A model generated the notes under the pieces. It saw only the letters and a program-made list of their open reading frames with translations. It was not told the origin of the DNA and searched no databases. The position numbers were made by a program, and so were the translations under genes. This document shows, piece after piece, positions 14,780 through 21,638 of a stretch of 21,638 nucleotides of DNA (its first letter is position 1; each line of letters opens with the position of its first letter). This DNA comes from Flavobacteriaceae bacterium UBA980 (lineage in GTDB: Bacteria > Bacteroidota > Bacteroidia > Flavobacteriales > Flavobacteriaceae): contig DBBQ01000006.1 of assembly GCA_002292265.1 (NCBI GenBank), positions 10,067 to 31,704 on the forward strand, written 5' to 3'.

Positions 14780-17137
14780 ATGTTTAAATGTAAAACATCA
14801 CCAGAGGTTGGAGGAATGGGTCACTCTGTAAAACGAAAAGAAGATGCTCGATTTTTACACGGCAAAGGTAAATATGTAGATGATGTGAAATTACCGGGAC
14901 AGTTAACTATGGTTATGGTTCGAAGTCCATACGCTTATGCTAAGATTTTAAGTATTAATAAAGATAAGGCATTAGCTATTCCTGGAGTATTGGCCGTAAT
15001 AACAGGTTATGATTTGAAAGAATTTAACTTACATTGGATGCCCACATTATTGTCTGACACCCAAATGGTATTGCCAACAGATACGGTAATGCATCAGTCA
15101 CAAGAAGTTTGTGCTGTTATTGCTACCGATAGGTATGTAGCAGTAGATGGTGCAGAAGCAGTTGAGGTTGAGTATGAGCCAATGCAAGCAATCGTTGATC
15201 CATATAAAGCCCTAGATAAAAATGCGCCTTTATTAAGACCCGACAAAGAAAATCAAAAAGACAATAAAATATATCATTGGGAGCAAGGAGATAGAAATAA
15301 GACAGATGATGTTATTTCAAAAGCAGATGTAGTCGTTAAAGAAAGAATTTATTTACCAAGAATCCATGTGGCTTCAATTGAAACTTGCGGTTGTGTAGCT
15401 TCTTTTGATAAAGACACTGGAAAACTATTAGTTTATTTAACTACACAAGCACCTCACGCAATTAGAACAATAGTAGCTTTAGTTGCTGGTCATGTTGGTT
15501 TATCTGAAGAAAAAATACGAATTATTTCTCCTGATATTGGAGGAGGGTTTGGAGGTAAGGTTCCTGTCTATCCCGCATACGTAGTTGCAATTGCAGCTAG
15601 TTTTTTAATTGGAAAACCTGTAAAATGGATTGAAGACAGGTCAGAAAACTTAGTCAATGGTTTTGCTCGTGATTATCACATGGATTGTGAATTGGCAGCC
15701 ACTAAAGACGGAAAAATACAAGCATTTAAAGTTTCAACTTTAGCTGATCATGGATATACAGATTCTTCTGCGAACCCATCAAAATATCCTACAGGAATGT
15801 TCTCGATATGCACAGGTTCTTATGATTATGAACATGCATTTGCGGAGTTAGATGCTGTATACACAAATAAAGCACCTGGAGGAGTGGCTTATAGATGCTC
15901 ATTTAGGGTCACCGAAGCCGTTCATGCTATTGAAAGAATGGTAGACAAACTTGCTGCCGAAATAGGAAAAGATCCGGCACAATTACGTTTTGAAAATTTC
16001 ATTAAAAAAGAACAATTTCCATACGATTCACCTTTAGGTTGGACATATGATAGTGGAGATTATAAAGCTACGCTAGAAAAAGCAATGGATATGATCGGCT
16101 ATGAAGATTACAAAAAAGAGCAAGCTGAGAAACGTGCCCAAGGTAAATTGATGGGGATTGGAATTTGCACCTTTACCGAAGTAGTAGGAGCAGGTCCTTC
16201 TAAAGACTTTGATATTTTAGGAATTGCAATGTTTGATAGTGCCGAAATACGTGTACATCCAACAGGAAAAGCATTAGCACGTTTTGGAACAAAATCACAA
16301 GGACAAGGTCATGAAACTACTTATGCTCAAATTCTGGCAGAAGAATTGGGAATTCCTTACACCGATATCGAAATCGATGAAGGAGATACGGACACATCCC
16401 CTTACGGACTTGGAACCTATGCAAGTAGAAGTACGCCAACCGCTGGTGCTGCGGCAGCTATAGCGGCACGTAAATTGAAAGATAAAGGGAAAAAAATTGC
16501 AGCACATTTATTAGAAGTAAGTGAGGAGGATATTGAATGGGAAGTTGGCAAGTATTTTGTAAAAGGTGCTCCTGACAAATCTAAAACAATTCAAGAAGTT
16601 GCTTTCGCAGCTTACACAAACTTTCCTGAAGGAATGGAACCTGGATTCGAAGCAACGCACTATTATGATCCACCAAATCTAACATTTCCAAATGGCGCAT
16701 ACATCTGTGTAGTGGAGGTAGAAGAAGAAACTGGTGCAATTGATGTAAAGCGTTTTGTTGCTATAGATGATTGTGGTAATATCATCAATCCAATGATCGT
16801 TGAAGGTCAAGTACATGGTGGACTAACTCAAGGAATTGCGCCGGCAATGTATGAAGGCATAGAATATGACGATGAAGGAAATGTACTAAATGGTACTTTA
16901 ATGGACTATTTAGTTCCAACGGCTGTCGAATCTCCTAATTGGGAAACGGGTCACACCATTACACCATCGCCACATCATCCACTAGGAGCAAAAGGTGTTG
17001 CAGAGTCACCAACAGTTGGTGCTCCACCTGCTATAGCTAATGCTATCATAGATGCACTTGCGCCTTTAGGAATTAAACATTTGGATATTCCTATCACGCC
17101 AGCGAAAGTTTGGGATGCAATACAAGCTCATAAATAA
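14780..17137 (+). CDS. coxL: Form I aerobic carbon monoxide dehydrogenase large subunit CoxL
   Basis: CoxL contains the Mo-S-Cu active site that oxidises CO with water to CO2. The 785 residues carry the form I fingerprint AYRCSFR at 370-376; Cys373 corresponds to the copper-binding Cys388 of Oligotropha CoxL. Form II relatives have AYRGAGR instead and are not proven CO oxidisers. Other signatures are KRKEDARFLHGKGKYVDDV near the N-terminus, DIGGGFGGK (252-260) and the catalytic glutamate in GAKGVAESPTVG (E742). No Tat or Sec signal is present, so it is cytoplasmic, as expected. GC-rich codons seem more frequent here than in neighbouring genes, by eye. A strong terminator follows 23 bp after the stop. 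Confidence 0.96.
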   Translation: MFKCKTSPEVGGMGHSVKRKEDARFLHGKGKYVDDVKLPGQLTMVMVRSPYAYAKILSINKDKALAIPGVLAVITGYDLKEFNLHWMPTLLSDTQMVLPTDTVMHQSQEVCAVIATDRYVAVDGAEAVEVEYEPMQAIVDPYKALDKNAPLLRPDKENQKDNKIYHWEQGDRNKTDDVISKADVVVKERIYLPRIHVASIETCGCVASFDKDTGKLLVYLTTQAPHAIRTIVALVAGHVGLSEEKIRIISPDIGGGFGGKVPVYPAYVVAIAASFLIGKPVKWIEDRSENLVNGFARDYHMDCELAATKDGKIQAFKVSTLADHGYTDSSANPSKYPTGMFSICTGSYDYEHAFAELDAVYTNKAPGGVAYRCSFRVTEAVHAIERMVDKLAAEIGKDPAQLRFENFIKKEQFPYDSPLGWTYDSGDYKATLEKAMDMIGYEDYKKEQAEKRAQGKLMGIGICTFTEVVGAGPSKDFDILGIAMFDSAEIRVHPTGKALARFGTKSQGQGHETTYAQILAEELGIPYTDIEIDEGDTDTSPYGLGTYASRSTPTAGAAAAIAARKLKDKGKKIAAHLLEVSEEDIEWEVGKYFVKGAPDKSKTIQEVAFAAYTNFPEGMEPGFEATHYYDPPNLTFPNGAYICVVEVEEETGAIDVKRFVAIDDCGNIINPMIVEGQVHGGLTQGIAPAMYEGIEYDDEGNVLNGTLMDYLVPTAVESPNWETGHTITPSPHHPLGAKGVAESPTVGAPPAIANAIIDALAPLGIKHLDIPITPAKVWDAIQAHK

Positions 17138-17154
17138 ATTCAAATATGATTTTA

Positions 17155-17192
17155 AATAAAAAAACCTTCCCTAAGACTAGGGAAGGCTTTTT
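17155..17192. terminator. Strong intrinsic terminator between coxL and coxG
   Basis: CCTTCCCTA (17165-17173), a 4-base AGAC loop and TAGGGAAGG (17178-17186) form a perfect 9-bp stem. It is followed by CTTTTT and preceded by eight or more A residues, so it could act in both directions. It separates the structural coxMSL genes from coxGDEF. Partial read-through or a second promoter would make the enzyme subunits more abundant than the maturation proteins. Confidence 0.85.
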
Positions 17193-17221
17193 AAGTGTAA
17201 ATAATAGGTAAAATATTTTTA

Positions 17222-17692
17222 ATGAAAACAAATTTAACTAAGTCATTCGAAGTACCCCAAAAGACAGAATTAATCTGGAATCATCTAATTGATCCCACTA
17301 AAATTATGGATTGTGTTCCTGGAGTTTCTATAGATGAAAAAGTAGGTGAAAATCATTATAAAGGTAAAGTAGGGATGAAATTTGGTCCAATGGGTGTAAA
17401 ATATGATGCAGATATTTTTTATAATGAAATAGATATTGAAAATAAAAAGATTATTCTTTCTGGGAATGGTGTCGATTCTAAAGGAAATGGAAATGCTGAA
17501 ATGAAGATGACCATAAATCTTACTGAATTAGATTCTGGCGGTGTTAAAATGGATGCTATTATGGATGTCACTGTCAATGGTAAAATCGCTCAATTTGGTT
17601 CTAGGCTTATTGACACAGTATCAAATCAATTATTTAAACAATTTGTCTCTAATTTTTCAAAAAAATTAGCAAATGCAGAAGCAGCAGCATAA
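17222..17692 (+). CDS. coxG: CoxG, SRPBCC-fold CO dehydrogenase-associated protein
   Basis: This 156-residue SRPBCC (START-like) protein belongs to the 'CO dehydrogenase subunit G' family. Typical features are the N-terminal SFEVPQKTELIWNHLIDP, MDCVPGV (32-38), GKVGMKFGPMGVKYDAD (48-64) and a C-terminal amphipathic helix ending in alanines. CoxG proteins have been reported to link CO dehydrogenase to the membrane quinone pool and are not needed for the active site itself. This version is the bare domain, with no added hydrophobic C-terminal anchor as seen in some relatives. It lies just after the terminator and before coxD, in an accessory block. No promoter could be fixed in the 29 bp between terminator and start. 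Confidence 0.9.
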   Translation: MKTNLTKSFEVPQKTELIWNHLIDPTKIMDCVPGVSIDEKVGENHYKGKVGMKFGPMGVKYDADIFYNEIDIENKKIILSGNGVDSKGNGNAEMKMTINLTELDSGGVKMDAIMDVTVNGKIAQFGSRLIDTVSNQLFKQFVSNFSKKLANAEAAA

Positions 17693-17727
17693 AGTTTTAT
17701 TCACCTTTAGTAATCAAGAAACCATGC

Positions 17728-18639
17728 TTGAGAATAGTTAAGTATAACCAAGTAAATTTTAAGCTTTTGAATAAAGAGATTAACGCCATAATAAAAGATT
17801 TTTACAATAATGACTACATATTAAATGAAGAATTAGCTACTTCTCTTTTCTTGTTAAAAAATCTAGAAAAGCCATTACTGTTAGAGGGTAATCCAGGTGT
17901 TGGCAAAACAATGTTAGCTAAAACTTTAGCTAGTCATTTAGGAACAAACCTTATTCGCTTACAATGCTATGAAGGTCTAGATGTAAGCACTTCCATATAC
18001 GAATGGAATTATCAAAAGCAATTACTGCATATAAAATTATTTGAATCTGAAAAGGATAAAAAAGCACTAGAAAATCAAATTTTTAGCATGGACTATGTTC
18101 TGCAACGACCACTTTTACAATCGATAAGAGCAGACAAACCTGTTGTATTACTAATCGATGAAATTGATCGTGCAGATGAAGAATTCGAAGCTTATTTATT
18201 GGAGCTTTTGTCAGATTTTCAAATTAGTATTCCTGAGTTAGGAACCATTAAGGCTACTACAAAACCATTTGTGATATTAACATCAAATAGAACTAGAGAA
18301 CTAAGTGATGCTCTTAGAAGACGTTGTTTGTATCATTGGGTAGATTTCCCTTCTAAAGCAAAAGAAATTGACATTATAGCCAAGAAACTCCCAAATATTG
18401 ATCAGGTTTTAGCCACTCAAGTTGTTACCTTTATACATAATCTTCGCAAATCCAGTTTACATAAACCACCTGGAATTGCGGAATCCTTAGACTGGGCAAA
18501 AACATTATTGCTGATGAATGTAGACAATATAACTGATGAGATTGTTCACAACACCATTGGTAGTGTACTTAAACATAAGGATGATGTGGACTTTGTAAGA
18601 AATAAAACAGTGCAGGAATTTTTATTTCCAATAGATTAA
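17728..18639 (+). CDS. coxD: CoxD, MoxR-type AAA+ ATPase for Mo-Cu site maturation
   Basis: CoxD is a MoxR-class AAA+ ATPase. In Oligotropha it is needed to add the sulfide and copper to the molybdenum of apo-CODH. Walker A GNPGVGKT (54-61), Walker B LLIDEID (141-147), sensor-1 TSN (185-187) and an arginine-rich LRRRC segment (196-200) are all intact. The start is uncertain: no in-frame ATG precedes the Walker A motif. TTG at 17728 gives 303 residues and TTG at 17767 gives 290. An ATG at 17724 is out of frame by one base and runs into a stop after five codons. The gene is followed by coxE after 4 bp, and CoxD/CoxE-type pairs act together as ATPase plus VWA adaptor. Confidence 0.93.
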   Translation: MRIVKYNQVNFKLLNKEINAIIKDFYNNDYILNEELATSLFLLKNLEKPLLLEGNPGVGKTMLAKTLASHLGTNLIRLQCYEGLDVSTSIYEWNYQKQLLHIKLFESEKDKKALENQIFSMDYVLQRPLLQSIRADKPVVLLIDEIDRADEEFEAYLLELLSDFQISIPELGTIKATTKPFVILTSNRTRELSDALRRRCLYHWVDFPSKAKEIDIIAKKLPNIDQVLATQVVTFIHNLRKSSLHKPPGIAESLDWAKTLLLMNVDNITDEIVHNTIGSVLKHKDDVDFVRNKTVQEFLFPID

Positions 18640-18643
18640 TTTA

Positions 18644-19777
18644 ATGGTAGAAGTAACTAAAACATTCAAAGAGCGATTAATCGATTTCACCATGTATTGT
18701 AGAGAGCGTCAGTTTGTTCTTGGTCCACAAGAGACGCAAGATGCTTTTGTAATTGCAGAAAATGGTTATGTTCTAGAGCGTAAATTATTTCAATACAGCC
18801 TAAAAGCAATTTTTTGTAAGCGTAAAGAACATTTTGATCGTTTTGATGAAATGTTTGATCGATTTTGGAGCCGCTTTTATGAAGAAAAATTAGAGCAACG
18901 TAAAAAACAGATTAAACTAATTAAAAATGAACCAGATACAGCTACAGTAATTTTTTTAGGCGCAAAATTTAATGTGCCCAAAAAGGAAAAGAAGATAGAG
19001 GCAAAACAAACAAAAGGCGCAAACGAAAGTATTCGTCTGAGGATGACTGATTTTTCTAAAGTAGATGTTAGTGATAAAAAATATCTTGAAGAACTAGCGT
19101 TAGAACTTTTTCATCAAATGAGCATGCGGTTCAAGCGAAGGCTTGAAAATTCTAATAAAGGAAAAGTAAATATTCGTAGAACAATAAGACAGAGTATTGG
19201 TAAAGGTGGCTTGCCTTTGGATCTTGCTTTCAAAAAAAAACGTAAAGAAAAACGAAAAGTTGTTTTCATATTAGATATAAGCGGTTCTATGGATACTTAT
19301 AGTTATTATCTTTTACGCTATGTGATGATATTGAAAAAGTATTTTAAAAGTTTAGAATTCTTTACCTTTAGTACGAAATTAACCCATGTTACACCACTGT
19401 TACGACAAAACAATGAACAAGAGGTTTTAAAACAAATCAGCGTAAATGTAAATTCTTGGTCTAGTGGAACTAAGATTGGAGAATCATTAACCGAATTTCT
19501 TTCATCATATGGAAACAGGTTTTTAAGCCAGAAACATGTTGTCGTAGTTCTGAGTGATGGACTTGAAACTGGAAGTGTTACTGTCCTTAAAGAAGCAGTT
19601 AAAACTATTCGAAGAAAATGCAAAACCTTAGTATGGCTAAATCCACTAAAAGGAATGAAAAACTATCAACCCATTCAGAAAGGAATAATAAATGTGATGC
19701 CACATTTAGATGCATTTGAATCTGCACATAATTTGGATAGTCTATTAAAACTAGAAAAGCTATTGATGGATGTTTAA
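18644..19777 (+). CDS. coxE: CoxE, VWA-domain partner of the CoxD ATPase
   Basis: CoxE is a von Willebrand factor A protein that works with CoxD in maturing CO dehydrogenase. The 377 residues comprise an N-terminal helical, charged region (1-200) with a lysine-rich linker around 112-125, and a C-terminal VWA domain. The metal-ion-dependent adhesion site is intact: DISGSM (211-216), SSGT with T276, and SDGLETG with D305. It lies 4 bp after coxD and overlaps coxF by 8 bp, so translation is probably coupled. Confidence 0.93.
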   Translation: MVEVTKTFKERLIDFTMYCRERQFVLGPQETQDAFVIAENGYVLERKLFQYSLKAIFCKRKEHFDRFDEMFDRFWSRFYEEKLEQRKKQIKLIKNEPDTATVIFLGAKFNVPKKEKKIEAKQTKGANESIRLRMTDFSKVDVSDKKYLEELALELFHQMSMRFKRRLENSNKGKVNIRRTIRQSIGKGGLPLDLAFKKKRKEKRKVVFILDISGSMDTYSYYLLRYVMILKKYFKSLEFFTFSTKLTHVTPLLRQNNEQEVLKQISVNVNSWSSGTKIGESLTEFLSSYGNRFLSQKHVVVVLSDGLETGSVTVLKEAVKTIRRKCKTLVWLNPLKGMKNYQPIQKGIINVMPHLDAFESAHNLDSLLKLEKLLMDV

Positions 19778-20777
19778 CGAATTGGCACTTAAAATAGAAG
19801 AATATTTGAATAATGGATCAAATTTCGCCATTGCTCAAGTAATTAATCGAATTGCTCCAAGTTCTGGGAAAGTTGGAGATAAGGCAATTATTCTTGAAAG
19901 CGGAGAACTTATCGGTTGGATAGGAGGAGGATGTGTTAGGGGAATTATTGTTAAAGAAGCTATTGAAGTTATAAAAAGAAAACGTTACAAAAAAATTCGC
20001 ATTTCTCCAACAGGTGGAACTAGTGAAAACGAAAATTTTAAAGAATATGTTATGTCATGTCAAAGTCAAGGTACTGTCGAAGTCCTAATTGAACCAGTAA
20101 TTGCTCAACCTGAGTTAATAATTGTAGGGAAGTCTAATATAGCTCGCAAGCTAGCTATAGTTGCTAGTGCAGCTGATTTTAGAGTACACGCTATGGCAGA
20201 AGATGTTGATAGTCACATGTTCCCTTCAGTAAATAGTGTTATTAAAAGTGTAGATTTTAAAATGTTCGAAGAACTCTCCAATACATATATTATTGTAACA
20301 ACACAGGGTGAAAATGATGACCTTTCTGTAAAAAAAGCTTTAGAGACAAATTGTAAATATGTTGGCTTTGTAGCAAGTACTAAAAAAGCTGAGGACATTA
20401 AATCACATCTAATTGAAAATGGTATCAATGAGGACCGTATTGCTAAGCTAAATAGTCCAGTTGGGCTTGATATTAATGCAAAACTAGCAAGTGAGGTTGC
20501 TATTAGTATTTTGGCAGAGATTATAGATGATTTCAGAAATGGCAATGCTTCAAAAGGATTTGAAAAGAAAGATGTTGTTAAACCTAAAATTGAATCTACT
20601 TCTAATCCGAAAAAGGATACATTTTCTGAAGAATTTTATATTAATCCCGTATGTGGTGTGCCGGTTTCAAAAATAAGTCCAAAACACATTTTAGAACATT
20701 TAGGTGATAAAGTATATTTCTGTTGTGATGGTTGTAAGGCGACCTTCGAGAAAAATCCAAAACAGTATATAAATTAA
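19770..20777 (+). CDS. coxF: CoxF, XdhC-family maturation protein fused to a C-terminal YHS domain
   Basis: The 335 residues start with an XdhC/CoxI domain: NFAIAQVINRIAPSSGKVGD (18-37), IGWIGGGCVRG (48-58, Cys55) and SCQSQGTVEVLIEP with Cys97. A Rossmann-like domain follows (LIIVGKSNIARKLAIVASAA, 116-135) and ends with LNSPVGLDINAKLASEVAISILAEI. A polar linker (about 257-286) leads to a YHS domain at 289-334 with C295, H310, C318, C319 and C322 (NPVCG, ILEH, YFCCDGC, FEKNPKQY). YHS domains occur in copper ATPases and other metal-binding proteins. In a CO dehydrogenase maturation protein this suggests copper or metal handling; that role is inference. It is the last gene of the coxGDEF block. 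Confidence 0.92.
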   Translation: MFNELALKIEEYLNNGSNFAIAQVINRIAPSSGKVGDKAIILESGELIGWIGGGCVRGIIVKEAIEVIKRKRYKKIRISPTGGTSENENFKEYVMSCQSQGTVEVLIEPVIAQPELIIVGKSNIARKLAIVASAADFRVHAMAEDVDSHMFPSVNSVIKSVDFKMFEELSNTYIIVTTQGENDDLSVKKALETNCKYVGFVASTKKAEDIKSHLIENGINEDRIAKLNSPVGLDINAKLASEVAISILAEIIDDFRNGNASKGFEKKDVVKPKIESTSNPKKDTFSEEFYINPVCGVPVSKISPKHILEHLGDKVYFCCDGCKATFEKNPKQYIN

Positions 20778-20852
20778 GGTTCATTAGGAGGACATACTGC
20801 AATAAACTGTTTAATGGAGCTTCTTGTCCTCCATAGTTAACCCCGTTTCTTT

Positions 20853-20889
20853 AAAACCACAGGCATATCCTCTTCAGTAAGTTCTGGGA
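20853..20889 (-). repeat. Degenerate repeat, copy 1
   Basis: This copy shares about 30 of 36 bases with copy 2 at 21094-21133. On the minus strand it reads as a protein C-terminus, IPELTEEDMPVVLKKRG followed by stop, with an upstream in-frame stop 24 codons before the end. It therefore looks like the decayed tail of a gene. Confidence 0.45.
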
Positions 20890-21093
20890 TTTGTGATTCT
20901 TTAACTGTAACAGGTTAACAGGGGTGTTAGATAATAGTACCATATAACAAGAAACCCCCTAAAAGGGAAACGATTTGGATTCCCAAAGATGAAATCATTT
21001 ATTACTTGGGCTAAACACAGGTATTCAAGTCAGCAACCAAAAGAGTTATGGTTGGCAATGGATATAATAGCAAGAGAACGGGGTGCATTTTTA

Positions 21094-21133
21094 TTTTAAA
21101 TCACAGGTATATTCTCTTCATTAAGTTCAGGAA
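21094..21133 (-). repeat. Degenerate repeat, copy 2
   Basis: On the minus strand this copy reads LPELNEENIPVI followed by stop, clearly related to copy 1. An in-frame stop precedes it after only seven more residues. It is another gene-tail relic. Confidence 0.45.
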
Positions 21134-21234
21134 GAAAAACACTGGGCTTAAGATATTATAAGTATATTGAACCATCCAAATTCAAAAGAATCAAATGATT
21201 CCATAATTTGTCTTATGTTAAAATGTTTTAATTT

Positions 21235-21612
21235 TTGAGTAATATGGATACAAAATTATCAATGTCTTTTTTAGCTGAACCTAATGATGCTAACTTCAGT
21301 GGTTATGTTCACGGTGGTAAAGTAATGAAGTGGATAGATGAAATTGGCTACGCATTAGCAGTTAAATATTCTAAGAAATATTGTGTTACAAAGTTTGTTG
21401 ACGATATTGAGTTTTTAAAACCAATTCACATAGGAGACCTTGTAAAACTTGATGCAGAGATAATTAAATTTGGTAATACCTCTCTAAGAATAAAAGTAGA
21501 TGTGTCTAGTACAAATTTAATAAAAGACAATACAAAGAAAAATTGTGAATGCTTTATTGTTTTTGTTGCTTTAGATAAGAAAGGTAACAAATCAAAAATA
21601 AATAAATTGTAG
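21235..21612 (+). CDS. Hotdog-fold acyl-CoA thioesterase
   Basis: This is a small (about 125 residues) single-hotdog protein of the acyl-CoA hydrolase/YciA type, which splits acyl-CoA to fatty acid and CoA. The conserved pattern is present: PNDANFSGYVHGGKVMKWIDE (16-36), with the catalytic-region N20, G27, G28 and D35. DDIEFLKPIHIGDLVKL and FGNTSLRIKVDV follow. Counted from TTG at 21235 it has 125 residues; the ATG at 21244 (residue 4) is the more likely start. It has no evident link to the molybdenum genes and is probably the ordinary chromosomal neighbour beyond the debris. Confidence 0.85.
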   Translation: MSNMDTKLSMSFLAEPNDANFSGYVHGGKVMKWIDEIGYALAVKYSKKYCVTKFVDDIEFLKPIHIGDLVKLDAEIIKFGNTSLRIKVDVSSTNLIKDNTKKNCECFIVFVALDKKGNKSKINKL

Positions 21613-21616
21613 GAAA

Positions 21617-21638
21617 CTAAATCATCGGCATATCCTCT
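21617..21638 (-). CDS. Possible 3' end of an off-window minus-strand gene; repeat copy 3
   Basis: The last bases match the repeat of copies 1 and 2 (17 of 20 with copy 1). On the minus strand they read EDMPMI followed by TAG. If the reading frame continues past the window edge, this is the true C-terminus of a gene whose tails were duplicated at 20853 and 21094. Only seven codons are visible. Confidence 0.25.

Larger units (their letters stand above)
20778..21234. other. Gene-free debris region of 457 bp
   Basis: No intact gene is seen on either strand. Both strands carry short open pieces ended by stops. Two copies of a degenerate repeat lie here and are listed separately. A plus-strand piece at about 20977-21099 reads without stops and contains ELWLAMDIIARERGAF, faintly recalling the start of a DDE transposase catalytic domain of the IS1 type. 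The likeness is too weak to call. No clear terminator for the cox block was found. Confidence 0.5.

Noticed and set aside
14780..17137. Form II CoxL-like or nicotinate/xanthine dehydrogenase assignment
   Set aside because: The active-site loop is AYRCSFR, not AYRGAGR, and the M-S-L order and coxDEF genes fit form I.
19318..19623. 101-codon open frame on the minus strand inside coxE
   Set aside because: It is antisense to the intact VWA domain, has no recognisable domain and no gene-like context.
20787..20832. GGAGGACA / TGTCCTCC inverted repeat after coxF as a terminator
   Set aside because: The arms are only 8 bp, 30 bases apart, with no T run after them.
1..21638. CRISPR array, rRNA or an intact tRNA
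   Set aside because: No regularly spaced repeats and no rRNA-like or cloverleaf-forming sequence were found.

Overview
The window is AT-rich (roughly one-third G+C by eye) and its protein families point to a Bacteroidota bacterium, most likely Flavobacteriia. This is inferred from protein style, not from a 16S or marker gene. Almost all of it is one molybdenum-hydroxylase neighbourhood: two different molybdenum enzymes, the pathway that makes their cofactor, and the maturation factors that load it. The central result is a complete form I aerobic carbon monoxide dehydrogenase locus. The large subunit carries the diagnostic active-site motif AYRCSFR, with Cys373 as the expected copper ligand.

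Left part (1-8915). Bases 1-437 hold no gene but contain a tRNA 3'-end-like relic followed by a minus-strand terminator, which looks like an old integration boundary. From 8915 leftwards runs a tightly packed minus-strand set: moaA, moeA, a small membrane protein with a CPFC motif, moaD, moaE, moaC, moeB fused to rhodanese, and a TauE/SafE permease. Several of these genes overlap by 4 bp. After an 81-bp gap come a [2Fe-2S] subunit and a Tat-exported molybdopterin-binding subunit of the isoquinoline 1-oxidoreductase/aldehyde oxidase type.

Middle part (9006-13216). xdhC (plus strand) is divergent from moaA. It converges, with one base between the stops, on a NifS-type cysteine desulfurase (minus strand). 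A divergent plus-strand pair follows: mobA, with an N-terminal domain resembling a MobB that has lost its P-loop, and mocA. Together these can supply sulfur and the nucleotide form of the cofactor. CO dehydrogenase-type enzymes use the cytosine dinucleotide form, which mocA would make.

Right part (13395-20777). coxM-coxS-coxL encode the FAD, iron-sulfur and Mo-Cu subunits. A strong hairpin terminator follows coxL, and then come coxG, coxD (MoxR-type AAA+ ATPase), coxE (VWA protein) and coxF. CoxF is an XdhC-family protein with a C-terminal YHS metal-binding domain, a plausible copper-handling module for the Mo-S-Cu centre (inference). Bases 20778-21234 are non-coding debris with degenerate repeats, followed by a hotdog-fold acyl-CoA thioesterase and the apparent 3' end of a further minus-strand gene at the window edge.

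How it works together: MoaA/MoaC make the precursor Z. MoaD/MoaE, sulfurated through MoeB-rhodanese and the cysteine desulfurase, make molybdopterin. MoeA inserts Mo, and MocA and/or MobA add the nucleotide. The two XdhC-family proteins with CoxD/CoxE finish and insert the cofactor. CODH would feed electrons from CO to the respiratory chain via CoxG and quinone. The exported enzyme oxidises an unknown substrate outside the cytoplasm. No gene for molybdopterin adenylyltransferase (mogA/moaB) or molybdate uptake (modABC) lies in the window.
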